64,000 bases of DNA from positions 1-64,000 of the forward strand of contig NZ_DASYGY010000001.1 in NCBI RefSeq assembly GCF_035999195.1, in the 5' to 3' direction. The notes below the pieces were generated by a model that searched no databases, had not been told where the DNA came from, and worked only from the letters and a program-made list of their open reading frames with translations. The translations under genes and the position numbers were made by a program. This DNA comes from Pseudoxanthomonas sp. Its GTDB lineage: Bacteria > Pseudomonadota > Gammaproteobacteria > Xanthomonadales > Xanthomonadaceae. Position 1 is the first letter of the stretch; each line of letters starts with the position of its first letter. Positions 55,806-64,000 of the stretch are shown piece by piece.

Positions 55806-56462
55806 TCAGCGGCGGACGCTTTTCACGATGCCCGCCGCCTTGGCCGAGCTCTCGGTGACCTTGTCCCACTCGCCGTTGTCGAGCCAGCCCTTCGGCACCA
55901 TCCACGAGCCGCCGATGCACACGACGTTCGGCTGCGACAGGTAATCGGCGGCGGTGTCTTCGGTGATGCCGCCGGTGGGGCAGATCTTCAGATCCGACAG
56001 CGGGCCGGCCAGGCCCTTGAGCATCGCCAGTCCGCCGACGGCGGTGGCGGGGAACAGCTTGCAGACGCGGAAGCCGCGCGCCATGAGCGCCAGCAACTCG
56101 GTCGGCGTGGCCGCGCCGGGGACCACCGGGATATCGGCCGCGGCCAGCGCGTCGGCGAGCGCCGGCGGCGTGCCCGGCGTGACCAGGAAGTCGGCGCCGA
56201 CATCGATGGACTGCTGCATCTGCTCGGTGGTCAGCACCGTGCCGGCGCCGATCACGATGTCGGGCAGTTCCTTCTTCAGCATCGCCAGCGCGTCCATGGC
56301 GACCGGCGTGCGCAGCGTCAGCTCGATCGCCGGCAGGCCGCCTTTCAGCAGCGCCTCGGACACCTTGCGCGCCTCGTCCAGCGTGTGGACGGTGACGACT
56401 GGCAGGATGCCGGCGGCGCGGAGGAGGGATTCGGCTTTCTGCTGGCGGGCTTCGATGGTCAT
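55806..56462 (-). CDS. eda: KDPG/KHG aldolase
   Basis: Splits 2-keto-3-deoxy-6-phosphogluconate to pyruvate and glyceraldehyde-3-phosphate; 218 residues. IELTLRTP holds the catalytic Glu, RVCKLFPATAVGG the Schiff-base Lys, and CPTGGITEDT the phosphate site. ATG 56462 begins the conserved chain. Lies downstream of edd on the minus strand. Confidence 0.95.
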   Translation of the reverse strand: MTIEARQQKAESLLRAAGILPVVTVHTLDEARKVSEALLKGGLPAIELTLRTPVAMDALAMLKKELPDIVIGAGTVLTTEQMQQSIDVGADFLVTPGTPPALADALAAADIPVVPGAATPTELLALMARGFRVCKLFPATAVGGLAMLKGLAGPLSDLKICPTGGITEDTAADYLSQPNVVCIGGSWMVPKGWLDNGEWDKVTESSAKAAGIVKSVRR

Positions 56463-56486
56463 GATGTGTCGATCAGTTGGAGTGAG

Positions 56487-56604
56487 CCCCTCTCCCACCG
56501 GGAGAGGGGTTGGGGAGAGGGCGACGAAGGTCAGGATAGTTCACCATCACCCTGACGCTCGCCCCTCATCCGCCCTTCGGGCACCTTCTCCCGAAGGGAG
56601 AAGG
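56487..56604. repeat. Two stem-loops between edd and eda
   Basis: CCCCTCTCCC ACC GGGAGAGGGG (56487-56509) and CCTTCTCCC GAA GGGAGAAGG (56584-56604). Both are common intergenic hairpin types. They may end or attenuate the edd transcript before eda; neither has a long T-run. Confidence 0.6.
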
Positions 56605-56611
56605 AAAAAGC

Positions 56612-58522
56612 TCAAGCATCCTTCGCCTCATGCGGCGCTTCTGCCGCATGCGCGGCGTCGCCCAGCTCGTACTCCGCATCGTATTCCCAGGTGCCGTCGT
56701 GGTACGGCAGGCCGCAGGAAATCGACATCGCGCCGCGGTCGGCGGGCGTGACCACGTCGCGGCTGACCGCGAACAGGTTGCGGCCCAGGTCGAGCGCGGC
56801 CGGCGACGTGTTGGGTGCGATCTCGCGCGCCGCCCATTCGTCGGCCCCGACCAGCACTTCCAGCGTGCCGGCTTCCGCATCGAGGCGGATGATGTCGCCC
56901 TCGCGCAGTTTCGCCAGCGGACCGCCACGCGCGGCTTCCGGGGTCAGGTGGATGGCGGCCGGAATCTTGCCCGAGGCGCCGGACAGACGGCCGTCGGTCA
57001 CCAGCGCCACGCGACGTCCCTGGTTCTGCAGCAGGCCGAGCAGCGGGGCGAGCGAGTGCAGTTCCGGCATGCCGTTCGCACGCGGCCCCTGATAGCGCAC
57101 CACCGCCACGAAGTCCTGCGGCAATACGCCTGCGGCATGCAGCTTGTTGAGCGCACGCGGGTCGTCGACGACGACGGCCGGCGCCTCGATGTAGCGGTAC
57201 TCCGCCTTCACCGCCGAGGTCTTGATCAGCGAACGGCCCAGGTTGCCGCGCAGCAGGCGAAGACCGCCCTGGTCCTCGAACGCGCGCGCGACCGGGCGCA
57301 CCACGTCCTCGTCGGCGCTCTGCGCGACACCCGGGGCATAGGCGAGCTTGCCGTCCTGCAGGCGCGGCTCCTGGCAGAAGGCGCGCAGGCCGCCGGGCAC
57401 GATGGTGGTGATGTCGTGCATCAGGCCGGCGTCGAGCAGTTCGCGGAAGACGAACTGGGTGCCGCCCGCCGCGGCGAAGCGGTTCACGTCGGCGTCGCCG
57501 TTCGGATACACGCGCGCGAGCAGCGGCACGGTCTGTGCGATCAGGTCCATGTCGTCCCAGGTCAGCACGATGCCGGCCGAACGCGCCACCGCGATCCAGT
57601 GGATCGTGTGGTTGGTGGAACCGCCCGTGGCCATCAGCGCGGCCATCGCGTTGACGATGGCGCGCTCGTCGATCAGGCGGCCGATCGGACGGTAGTCGTC
57701 GCCCAGCGCGGTGATGGCGAGGGCGCGTTCGGCCGCGGCGCGGGTCAGCACGTCGCGCAGCGGCTGGTCGGGATTGACGAACGAGGTGCCCGGCAGCTGC
57801 AGGCCCATCGCCTCCAGCAACACCTGGTTGGAATTGGCGGTGCCGTAGAACGTGCAGGTGCCGGCGGCGTGGTAGCTGGCGGCTTCGGCTTCCAGCAGTT
57901 CCTCGCGGGTGGCCTCGCCGGCGGCGTAGCGCTCGCGCACCGCGGCCTTTTCCTTGTTCGGGATGCCCGGCGACATTGGGCCGGCCGGCACGAACACCGC
58001 CGGCAGATGGCCGAACGCGAGCGCACCGATCAGCAGGCCGGGCACGATCTTGTCGCAGACGCCCAGGTAGAGCGCGGCGTCGAACATGTCGTGGCTCAGC
58101 GAGATCGCCGTGGCCTGCGCGATGACGTCGCGCGAGAACAGCGACAGTTCCATGCCGGGACGGCCCTGGGTCACACCGTCGCACATCGCCGGTACGCCAC
58201 CGGCGACCTGCGCCGTGGCGCCGAGGTCGCGCGCGACCTGGCGGATGATCTCGGGGTAGTGCTCGAACGGCTGGTGCGCCGACAGCATGTCGTTGTAGGC
58301 GTTGACGATGCCGAGGTTCGGCGTGACGTCGGCACGCAGCCGGCCCTTGTCGGTCGGCCCGCAGGCGGCGAACGCGTGCGCCAGGTTGCCGCAGCTCAGG
58401 CGCGCGCGTTGCGGCCCATCGCGGTGGGCGGCGTCGATGCCGTCGAGATAGGCGCGGCGCAACGGCGCGCTGCGCTGGCGGATGCGTTCGGTGACTTCCT
58501 GGATGCGGGGGTGCAGGCTCAT
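56612..58522 (-). CDS. edd: 6-phosphogluconate dehydratase
   Basis: First step unique to the Entner-Doudoroff pathway; 636 residues. The Fe-S cluster Cys regions are LSCGNLAHAFAACGPTDKG, GVPAMCDGVTQGRPGMELS and GVCDKIVPG. LMATGGSTNHTIHWIA is the IlvD/Edd signature. ATG 58522 is chosen by homology; the acidic end (APHEAKDA) is not conserved. glk lies upstream, eda downstream. Confidence 0.96.
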   Translation of the reverse strand: MSLHPRIQEVTERIRQRSAPLRRAYLDGIDAAHRDGPQRARLSCGNLAHAFAACGPTDKGRLRADVTPNLGIVNAYNDMLSAHQPFEHYPEIIRQVARDLGATAQVAGGVPAMCDGVTQGRPGMELSLFSRDVIAQATAISLSHDMFDAALYLGVCDKIVPGLLIGALAFGHLPAVFVPAGPMSPGIPNKEKAAVRERYAAGEATREELLEAEAASYHAAGTCTFYGTANSNQVLLEAMGLQLPGTSFVNPDQPLRDVLTRAAAERALAITALGDDYRPIGRLIDERAIVNAMAALMATGGSTNHTIHWIAVARSAGIVLTWDDMDLIAQTVPLLARVYPNGDADVNRFAAAGGTQFVFRELLDAGLMHDITTIVPGGLRAFCQEPRLQDGKLAYAPGVAQSADEDVVRPVARAFEDQGGLRLLRGNLGRSLIKTSAVKAEYRYIEAPAVVVDDPRALNKLHAAGVLPQDFVAVVRYQGPRANGMPELHSLAPLLGLLQNQGRRVALVTDGRLSGASGKIPAAIHLTPEAARGGPLAKLREGDIIRLDAEAGTLEVLVGADEWAAREIAPNTSPAALDLGRNLFAVSRDVVTPADRGAMSISCGLPYHDGTWEYDAEYELGDAAHAAEAPHEAKDA

Positions 58523-58754
58523 GGGCGTAGGGCTAGGCTGCAGAGAAGTGCATTCTGCATGGCGTGGCGAGGAAGGGTCGTGGAGCACCGCCTTCCTGCA
58601 GCTCCCGTGCATGGAGGGGAAGGGCGGTGGACGACAGCGACAGCATGATGCTTTCTACCGCCTTTGCCGCAGCCGCGAAAGCGACCAAAGGCAGACCAGT
58701 CCGCGCATCGTCGCGCTGCCGGTGTTGCATTGCAGCGCGCATCTGCGCAAAACC

Positions 58755-59762
58755 TCAGGCGTGCGCGGGGGATGCCGGTGCGAACAACTCGACCGCATAC
58801 GCCGCCGCGCCGAGCAGGCCGGGGCGCGGATGCATGTTCGCGAGCGTGGGCACGCGACCCATCGCCGGCGAGAAGCGGCCCTTGTGTTCGAAGCGCTGGC
58901 GGAAGCCGGAATGCTGCAGCGACGTCAGCAGTTTCGGCACCAGGCCGCCGGTCAGGAACACGCCGTCCCATGCGCCGGTGGTCAGCACCAGGTCGCCGGC
59001 GATGGCGCCGAAGACCGCACAGAAGACATCCAGCGTGCGCACGCAACGCGGATCGCCGGCGGCGGCGCGCGCGGTGACGTCCTTCGGCTCGATCGGACCG
59101 CCGGGATCTTCGCCGGCGATTTCGCTCAGCGCGCGATACAGATTGACCAGACCCGGGCCGCAGATCAGGCGTTCGTTCGACACGCGGCCGAACTGCGCCG
59201 ACAGGATGTCGAGGATGCGGATCTCTTCCGGCGTGCCGGGCGGGAAGCTAACGTGGCCGCCCTCGGTTTCCAGCGCATACGCGCGGCCGTCGCGGATCAC
59301 CAGCGCGGCCACGCCCAGGCCGGTGCCGGGGCCGATGACGGCGTAGGTGCGCGCCTCGCTTAACGGAGCGGGGCGCCACTGCGCGCCGCCGATCGCCACC
59401 ACGTCCTTCGGCGTCAGCAGCGACACCGCCATCGCCTGCGCGGCGAAGTCGTTGACCAGCTTCAGGCCCTGGAAACCGAGCGCCTGCCGCGTCCGGTTCA
59501 CCGAGATGACCCACGGGTGGTTGGTGATGCGGGCCTCATCGCCATCGACGCGGCCGGCGACGGCGAACACCCCGTTCTGCGCAGTCGCGCCGGTCTCGTC
59601 CAGGTAGTGCTGAGCGGCATCGGCGAGCGAGGGGAAGTCGGCGACGACGAACTCGCGCACGCTGTCGTCCAGCAGTGGCACGGACGCGGACGTATCGGCC
59701 AGCGCGAAGCGTGCATTGGTGCCGCCGATGTCGGCGAGGAGGACGCGATCGGTGCTGCTCAT
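58755..59762 (-). CDS. glk: Glucokinase
   Basis: Phosphorylates glucose with ATP; 335 residues from ATG 59762 with AGGA upstream. LLADIGGTNARFAL binds phosphate, VIGPGTGLGVAAL is the second signature, and ETEGGHVSFPPG holds sugar contacts. It supplies glucose-6-phosphate to the Entner-Doudoroff pathway. The 231 nt between glk and edd show no gene. Confidence 0.95.
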   Translation of the reverse strand: MSSTDRVLLADIGGTNARFALADTSASVPLLDDSVREFVVADFPSLADAAQHYLDETGATAQNGVFAVAGRVDGDEARITNHPWVISVNRTRQALGFQGLKLVNDFAAQAMAVSLLTPKDVVAIGGAQWRPAPLSEARTYAVIGPGTGLGVAALVIRDGRAYALETEGGHVSFPPGTPEEIRILDILSAQFGRVSNERLICGPGLVNLYRALSEIAGEDPGGPIEPKDVTARAAAGDPRCVRTLDVFCAVFGAIAGDLVLTTGAWDGVFLTGGLVPKLLTSLQHSGFRQRFEHKGRFSPAMGRVPTLANMHPRPGLLGAAAYAVELFAPASPAHA

Positions 59763-60188
59763 GCGGCCAACATCCTGTTCCCTGCGGGGTGGCTTCCAAA
59801 ACGGGTCCGCTGCATTCGCCTGATCGATCCTGTGCTGCCGGGAAGGGGCCACATCGCGTGGGCGGCGCATGATAGCGCGCACCTGCGCCGACGGTGCGCG
59901 CGCCCATTGGCGAACGCGCCATCCGTATACGTATGCGTCGTGCCGGAGTCGGTCGGTGCGCGATCGCGCGCGCGGCGTGGCGGATAGGACATGGACGGTG
60001 GGCAGAGCGAAGGGCGACGGGCAAGGCAGGCGCGCGATGCGCTTGCGCCATGAAAACGGTTACATGGCAGAATAGCCCAACTTCCCCGACCAAGGAACGG
60101 GAAGCCGAGCGCATCGCCCGACAGGGCGTGCCTGCACCCGGGAGGGCCGGATGCAGCGAACAGTCACGGGCGTCGCCCGACCGGAGCA
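59763..60188. other. Divergent intergenic region glk / ABC ATPase
   Basis: About 425 bp without a gene. It holds the fifth LacI-type operator (60052-60065) close to the ATPase and an ATACGTAT palindrome near 59930 of unknown role. Promoters for both directions must lie here. Confidence 0.6.
60052..60065. promoter_or_regulatory. LacI-type operator upstream of the ABC ATPase
   Basis: TGAAAACGGTTACA, identical over 14 nt to the operator before the LacI gene at 42644, although nearly 17.4 kb away. Links this ATPase to the same regulon. Confidence 0.75.
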
Positions 60189-60191
60189 ATG

Positions 60192-61274
60192 ATGGCCAGC
60201 GTCCAACTCGACCGCGTGCGCAAGGTGTACGACAACGGCCAGGTGGCCGTGCACGGGGCCAGTTTCGAAATCGCCGACGGCGAGCTCATGGTGCTGGTCG
60301 GTCCGTCCGGCTGCGGCAAGTCCACGCTGCTGCGGATGATCGCCGGCTTGGAGGAAATCTCCGAAGGCAATCTGCTGATCGGCGAGCGGCGCGTCAACGA
60401 CGTGGCGCCGAAGGACCGCGACATCGCGATGGTGTTCCAGAGTTACGCGCTGTACCCGCACATGACGGTGGCGGAGAACCTCGCCTTCGGGTTGAAGCTC
60501 CGCGGCGTGCCGCGCGCGGAGATCGACCGGCGCGTCCGCGATGCGGCGGAGACGCTGGGCATGACCGACATGCTGGGCAAGCTGCCGCGCGAGATGTCCG
60601 GCGGACAACGCCAGCGCGTGGCGCTGGGCCGGGCGCTGGTGCGCGAGCCGTCGGTGTTCCTGCTCGACGAGCCGCTGTCGAACCTGGACGCCAAGCTGCG
60701 CCACTCCGTGCGCACCGAGATCGGCCGCCTGCATCGCAAGCTCGGCGCGACGATGATCTACGTGACCCACGACCAGGTCGAAGCGATGACGCTGGGCCAG
60801 CGCATCGTGGTGCTGAAGGACGGCGAGATCCAGCAGATCGACACGCCGATGGCGCTGTACGAACGGCCGGCCAACCTGTTCGTGGCCGGATTCCTCGGCA
60901 GTCCGGCCATGAACGTGTTGCATGGCACGCTTCGGCAGGAGGAAGGCCTGCAGCTGGTCCTGGACGGTGGTGGCCAGATCCCACTGGGTCACGCCGCGGT
61001 CGCCGATGCCTGGCGCGGACGGCGCATCGCCCTGGGCATCCGTCCGGAACACCTGCAGCCTGCCGGTATCGGCAAACCCGCGTTCGAGGCGCATGTCGAC
61101 CTCATCGAGCCCGTCGGCAACGAGGTCTTCGTCAACCTGCGCTTCGTCGGCCAGTCGCTGGTGGCGCGCATGCCCCCGCAGGCGCTGCCGGAACCGGGGC
61201 AGGGGCTGCGGATCACGGTCGAGAATGCGGTGCTGCACTGCTTCGACCCGGACAGCGGCCTGCGGCTGGGCTGA
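60192..61274 (+). CDS. Sugar ABC transporter ATPase (MalK/UgpC/MsmK type)
   Basis: A 360-residue ATPase. Walker A GPSGCGKST, Q-loop FQSYALYPHMTVAENL, signature MSGGQRQRVALGRAL, Walker B VFLLDEPLSNLDAKLR and H-loop YVTHDQVEAMTL are followed by a C-terminal regulatory/TOBE part with LGIRPEHL. ATG 60192 is preferred to the ATG at 60189 because GGAG is nearer the ideal distance. The chromosome segment lacks a permease beside it, while the importer at 48541-51595 lacks an ATPase; shared operator supports their pairing. Confidence 0.93.
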   Translation: MASVQLDRVRKVYDNGQVAVHGASFEIADGELMVLVGPSGCGKSTLLRMIAGLEEISEGNLLIGERRVNDVAPKDRDIAMVFQSYALYPHMTVAENLAFGLKLRGVPRAEIDRRVRDAAETLGMTDMLGKLPREMSGGQRQRVALGRALVREPSVFLLDEPLSNLDAKLRHSVRTEIGRLHRKLGATMIYVTHDQVEAMTLGQRIVVLKDGEIQQIDTPMALYERPANLFVAGFLGSPAMNVLHGTLRQEEGLQLVLDGGGQIPLGHAAVADAWRGRRIALGIRPEHLQPAGIGKPAFEAHVDLIEPVGNEVFVNLRFVGQSLVARMPPQALPEPGQGLRITVENAVLHCFDPDSGLRLG

Positions 61275-61290
61275 GGCGCACGCCGCCGCA

Positions 61291-61324
61291 ACGAAAAAGG
61301 GAGGCCGTGGCCTCCCTTTTTCGT
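61291..61324. terminator. Bidirectional terminator
   Basis: ACGAAAAAGGGAGGCC and its exact complement GGCCTCCCTTTTTCGT around GT. The A/T-flanked GC stem serves both the ATPase (+) and the aminotransferase (-), whose ends face each other. Confidence 0.9.
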
Positions 61325-61342
61325 TTCTCCTGGCGACGCAGG

Positions 61343-62545
61343 TCAGCCGCGACTGACCGTGCGCACCGCCTCCGCCACATAGGCCAGGTTCTGCTGGTTC
61401 AGCGCGGCCACGCAGATGCGGCCCGTGCCGACGGCGTAGATGCCGAACTCGTCGCGCAAACGGTCCACCTGCGCCTTGCTCAGGCCGGAGTACGAGAACA
61501 TGCCCGCCTGCTGCTGGATGAAGGCGAACTCCGGCGCACCGAGCGCAGCCAGCTTGTCCACCAGGCCGGCACGCAGCGCGTGGATGCGTTCGCGCATGCC
61601 TCCCAGCTCGCTTTCCCACAGTGCGCGCAGCTCGCGGCTGGCCAGCACGCCGGCGACGAGGGCGGCGCCGTGCGTCGACGGACTGGAATAGATGGTGCGG
61701 ATGATGCGCTTGACCTGCGACTGCACGGCCTTGGTCGCGCTCGCATCCGGGCCGACCACCGACAGTGCGCCGACGCGTTCGCCGTACAGCGAGAACGACT
61801 TGGAATACGAGTTGGCGACGATGAAGCTGTCGATGCCGGCCCCGGCGACGATGCGCACGGCCGCGCCGTCCTCGGCGATGCCCTGGTCGAAGCCCTGGTA
61901 GGCCATGTCGATGAAGGGGAACAGGCCGCGGTCCTTCATCAGCGCGGCCACCTGCGTCCATTGCTCGACGGTCAGGTCGGCGCCGGTGGGGTTGTGGCAG
62001 CAGGCGTGCAGCAGGACGACGGTACCCGGCTGCAGCTGGCCCAGGTCGGCCAGCATGCCGGTGAAGTCCAGGCCATGCGTGGCGGCGTCGAAGTAGGTGT
62101 AGTCGACGATGTCGAAGCCGGCCGCGCCGAACACCGCGCGATGGTTCTCCCAGCTCGGGTTGCTGATCGCGATGGTGGCGTGCGGCAGCAGCTTCTTCAG
62201 CAGGTCCGCGCCCACGCGCAGCGCGCCGCTGCCGCCGACGGTCTGGGTGGTGGCCACGCGGCCGGCGGCGACCAGCTCCGAATCCTTGCCGAACACCAGC
62301 TCGCGGGTGGCGGCGTCGTAGGCGGCCAGGCCGTCGATCGGCAGGTAGCCGCGCGGTTTGCCTTCGGCGGCCAGCGCCTGTTCCACCTGGCGGACGCAGT
62401 CGAGCAGGGGAATGCGCCCCTGTTCGTCGTAATAAATGCCGACGCCCAGGTTGACCTTCTGGGTGCGGGGATCGGCGTTGTACGCCTCGGTCAGCCCCAG
62501 GATGGGGTCGCCGGGCACCAGTTCGACGGATGCAAAAAGAGACAC
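61343..62545 (-). CDS. Aromatic/aspartate aminotransferase (class I PLP)
   Basis: Transfers amino groups between amino acids and 2-oxo acids; 400 residues from GTG 62545. Conserved start SLFASVELVPGDPILGLTEAYNAD, then HACCHNPTGADLT, and the PLP-Lys in ANSYSKSFSLYGERVG. This is the AspC/TyrB subgroup; substrate choice cannot be read. No clear ribosome binding site before the GTG; ATG codons upstream would add non-conserved residues. Confidence 0.92.
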   Translation of the reverse strand: MSLFASVELVPGDPILGLTEAYNADPRTQKVNLGVGIYYDEQGRIPLLDCVRQVEQALAAEGKPRGYLPIDGLAAYDAATRELVFGKDSELVAAGRVATTQTVGGSGALRVGADLLKKLLPHATIAISNPSWENHRAVFGAAGFDIVDYTYFDAATHGLDFTGMLADLGQLQPGTVVLLHACCHNPTGADLTVEQWTQVAALMKDRGLFPFIDMAYQGFDQGIAEDGAAVRIVAGAGIDSFIVANSYSKSFSLYGERVGALSVVGPDASATKAVQSQVKRIIRTIYSSPSTHGAALVAGVLASRELRALWESELGGMRERIHALRAGLVDKLAALGAPEFAFIQQQAGMFSYSGLSKAQVDRLRDEFGIYAVGTGRICVAALNQQNLAYVAEAVRTVSRG

Positions 62546-62819
62546 GGAGTGGGGACCGTTGATGGGTGAGGGAGGGGGGTGAAGCCGCCGCGATGCTAAC
62601 AGGCGCGCGGCGGGTCCGTACGCCCGTACCGCATCGGCGTACTGCGCCCGCAGGCCCGGGCATCGCGTGACAGGGGCGGCTATACTCATCCGTTGGCGTG
62701 CCGGATGGCAGGCCGGATTGCCCGATAATCAACCACTTGGCAGTCGAAGCTGATCCCATTTCACACTAGGGGCATTGCGTCGGACCGGTCCGGTCGCGGT
62801 GCCCGGAAGACACCGTCGC

Positions 62820-64000
62820 ATGCGCCTTTCCACCATCAAGCTGTCCGGCTTCAAGTCGTTCGTCGATCCCACCGTGCTGCACCTGCCGACCAACATGACC
62901 GGCGTGGTCGGCCCGAACGGCTGCGGCAAGTCGAACATCATCGACGCCGTGCGCTGGGTGATGGGCGAGAGCTCGGCCAGCCGCCTGCGCGGCGACTCGC
63001 TGACCGACGTGATCTTTTCGGGCTCGGCCGCGCGCAAGCCGGTGTCGCAGGCCTCGGTCGAGCTGATCTTCGACAACAGCGACCACACCATCAGCGGCGA
63101 ATTCGCCGCGTTCAACGAGATCTCGGTCCGCCGCCTGGTCAGCCGCGACGGGCAGAGCAACTACTACCTCAACGGCACCAAGTGCCGCCGCCGCGACATC
63201 ACCGACCTGTTCCTCGGTACCGGGCTGGGGCCGCGCAGCTACTCGATCATCGAGCAGGGCATGATCAGCCAGATCATCGAGGCGCGGCCGGAAGACCTGC
63301 GCGTGTACCTGGAGGAGGCCGCCGGCATCTCCAAGTACAAGGAGCGCCGCAAGGAAACCGAAACCCGCATCCGCCACACCCGCGAGAACCTGGATCGCCT
63401 GAACGACCTGCGCGAGGAGATCGGCAAGCAGCTCGAGCACCTCAAGCGCCAGGCCAAGCAGGCGGAGCAGTACAAGGCCCTGCAGGAAGAGCGCCGGGTC
63501 AAGGATGCCGAGTGGAAGGCGCTGGAGTACCGCGGCCTGGATGGCAGGCTGCAGGGCCTGCGCGAGAAACTGGCGGAGGAAGAGACCAGGCTGCAGCAGC
63601 TGATCGCCGAACAGCGCGAAGCCGAACGCCTGCTGGAAACCGACCGCGTGCGCCGCGAGGAAGCCGCCGACGCGCTCAACAAGGCGCAGGGCGAGGTCTA
63701 CCAGGTCGGCAGCACGCTGGCCCGCATCGAACAGCAGATCCAGCACCAGCGCGAGCTGGCCGACCGCCTGAAGCGCGCGCGCGACGAAGCCCACAACGCC
63801 CTGCAGGAACTCGGCCAGCACATCAGCGGGGACCAGACCCGCCTGAACGTGCTGCGCGAATCCGTCGCCGATGCCGAACCGCAGCTCGAACAGCTTCGCG
63901 AGGACGACGTGTTCCGCCAGGACGCGCTGCGCGAGGCCGAGGCCGCGCTGGCCGACTGGCAGCAGCGCTGGGAAACCCACAGCCGCGAATCGGCGGAAGC
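62820..64000 (+). CDS. smc: Chromosome partition protein SMC (5' part, cut by window)
   Basis: The first 393 codons of SMC, the ATPase of the bacterial condensin. The N-terminus MRLSTIKLSGFKSFVDPT and Walker A GPNGCGKSN (31-39) are followed by GTGLGPRSYSIIEQGMISQII and EEAAGISKYKERRKETE, then the start of the long coiled coil (from about 170). No stop is reached by 64000. ScpA and ScpB, its partners, are encoded at 37428-39222. Confidence 0.97.
   Translation, partial: MRLSTIKLSGFKSFVDPTVLHLPTNMTGVVGPNGCGKSNIIDAVRWVMGESSASRLRGDSLTDVIFSGSAARKPVSQASVELIFDNSDHTISGEFAAFNEISVRRLVSRDGQSNYYLNGTKCRRRDITDLFLGTGLGPRSYSIIEQGMISQIIEARPEDLRVYLEEAAGISKYKERRKETETRIRHTRENLDRLNDLREEIGKQLEHLKRQAKQAEQYKALQEERRVKDAEWKALEYRGLDGRLQGLREKLAEEETRLQQLIAEQREAERLLETDRVRREEAADALNKAQGEVYQVGSTLARIEQQIQHQRELADRLKRARDEAHNALQELGQHISGDQTRLNVLRESVADAEPQLEQLREDDVFRQDALREAEAALADWQQRWETHSRESAE

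Overview
The window is high-GC DNA from a gammaproteobacterium of the family Xanthomonadaceae. A Pseudoxanthomonas/Luteimonas/Xanthomonas-type genome is likely; the genus cannot be fixed from the sequence alone. The evidence is gene order (comEC-exbB-exbD-msbA-lpxK-kdsB, uvrC-pgsA-tRNAs, scpA-scpB-rluB, yciI-bolA), a GyrA with Gln at position 83, SMAG-like (GTAG) REP pairs and an Oar-like TonB-dependent receptor next to glycosidases. No rRNA, CRISPR array, prophage or IS element was seen.

Region 1 (1-1935) is the attI end of a chromosomal integron. It has two almost identical 60-bp attC sites, two small cassettes read leftward, attI, a leftward cassette promoter and a complete integron integrase gene read rightward. 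Region 2 (1937-13956) is a tightly packed rightward gene train that begins 1 nt after intI: comEC, exbB, exbD, msbA, lpxK, kdsB, a low-molecular-weight phosphatase, a thioredoxin/NHL protein, uvrC, pgsA, then tRNA-Gly, tRNA-Cys, a second identical tRNA-Gly and tRNA-Leu. The order uvrC-pgsA-Gly-Cys-Leu is the same as in E. coli.

Region 3 (13957-39222) is mostly housekeeping: a small membrane protein, an FMN glutamate-synthase-like protein, tRNA-Val, gyrA, an alpha-2-macroglobulin/PBP1C pair, a peroxiredoxin with an unknown membrane protein, hsp20 behind a sigma-32-like promoter, cbpA, a convergent intergenic stretch with three DnaA-box-like sequences, dcp, a glutathione peroxidase, a TlpA thioredoxin, fpr, an FAD oxidoreductase, rluB, scpB and scpA.

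Region 4 (39599-61274) is dominated by sugar use. After yciI-bolA come a GH3 beta-glucosidase, a LacI-family regulator, a TonB-dependent receptor, and an operon of a PF10091/GH144-like lipoprotein, a sugar-binding lipoprotein, two permeases and a large discoidin/(alpha/alpha)6-barrel protein. Further on are eda, edd and glk (Entner-Doudoroff entry) and, divergent from glk, a MalK/UgpC-type ATPase. Five similar operator-like sequences (TGAAAACGNTTACA or TGTAATCGNTTACA) lie upstream of bglX, the regulator, the receptor, the operon and the distant ATPase. This suggests one LacI regulon for import and hydrolysis of a beta-glucan, possibly beta-1,2-glucan, that feeds glucose to Glk and the Entner-Doudoroff pathway.

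Region 5 (61343-64000) has an aromatic/aspartate aminotransferase and the 5' part of smc, cut by the window edge.
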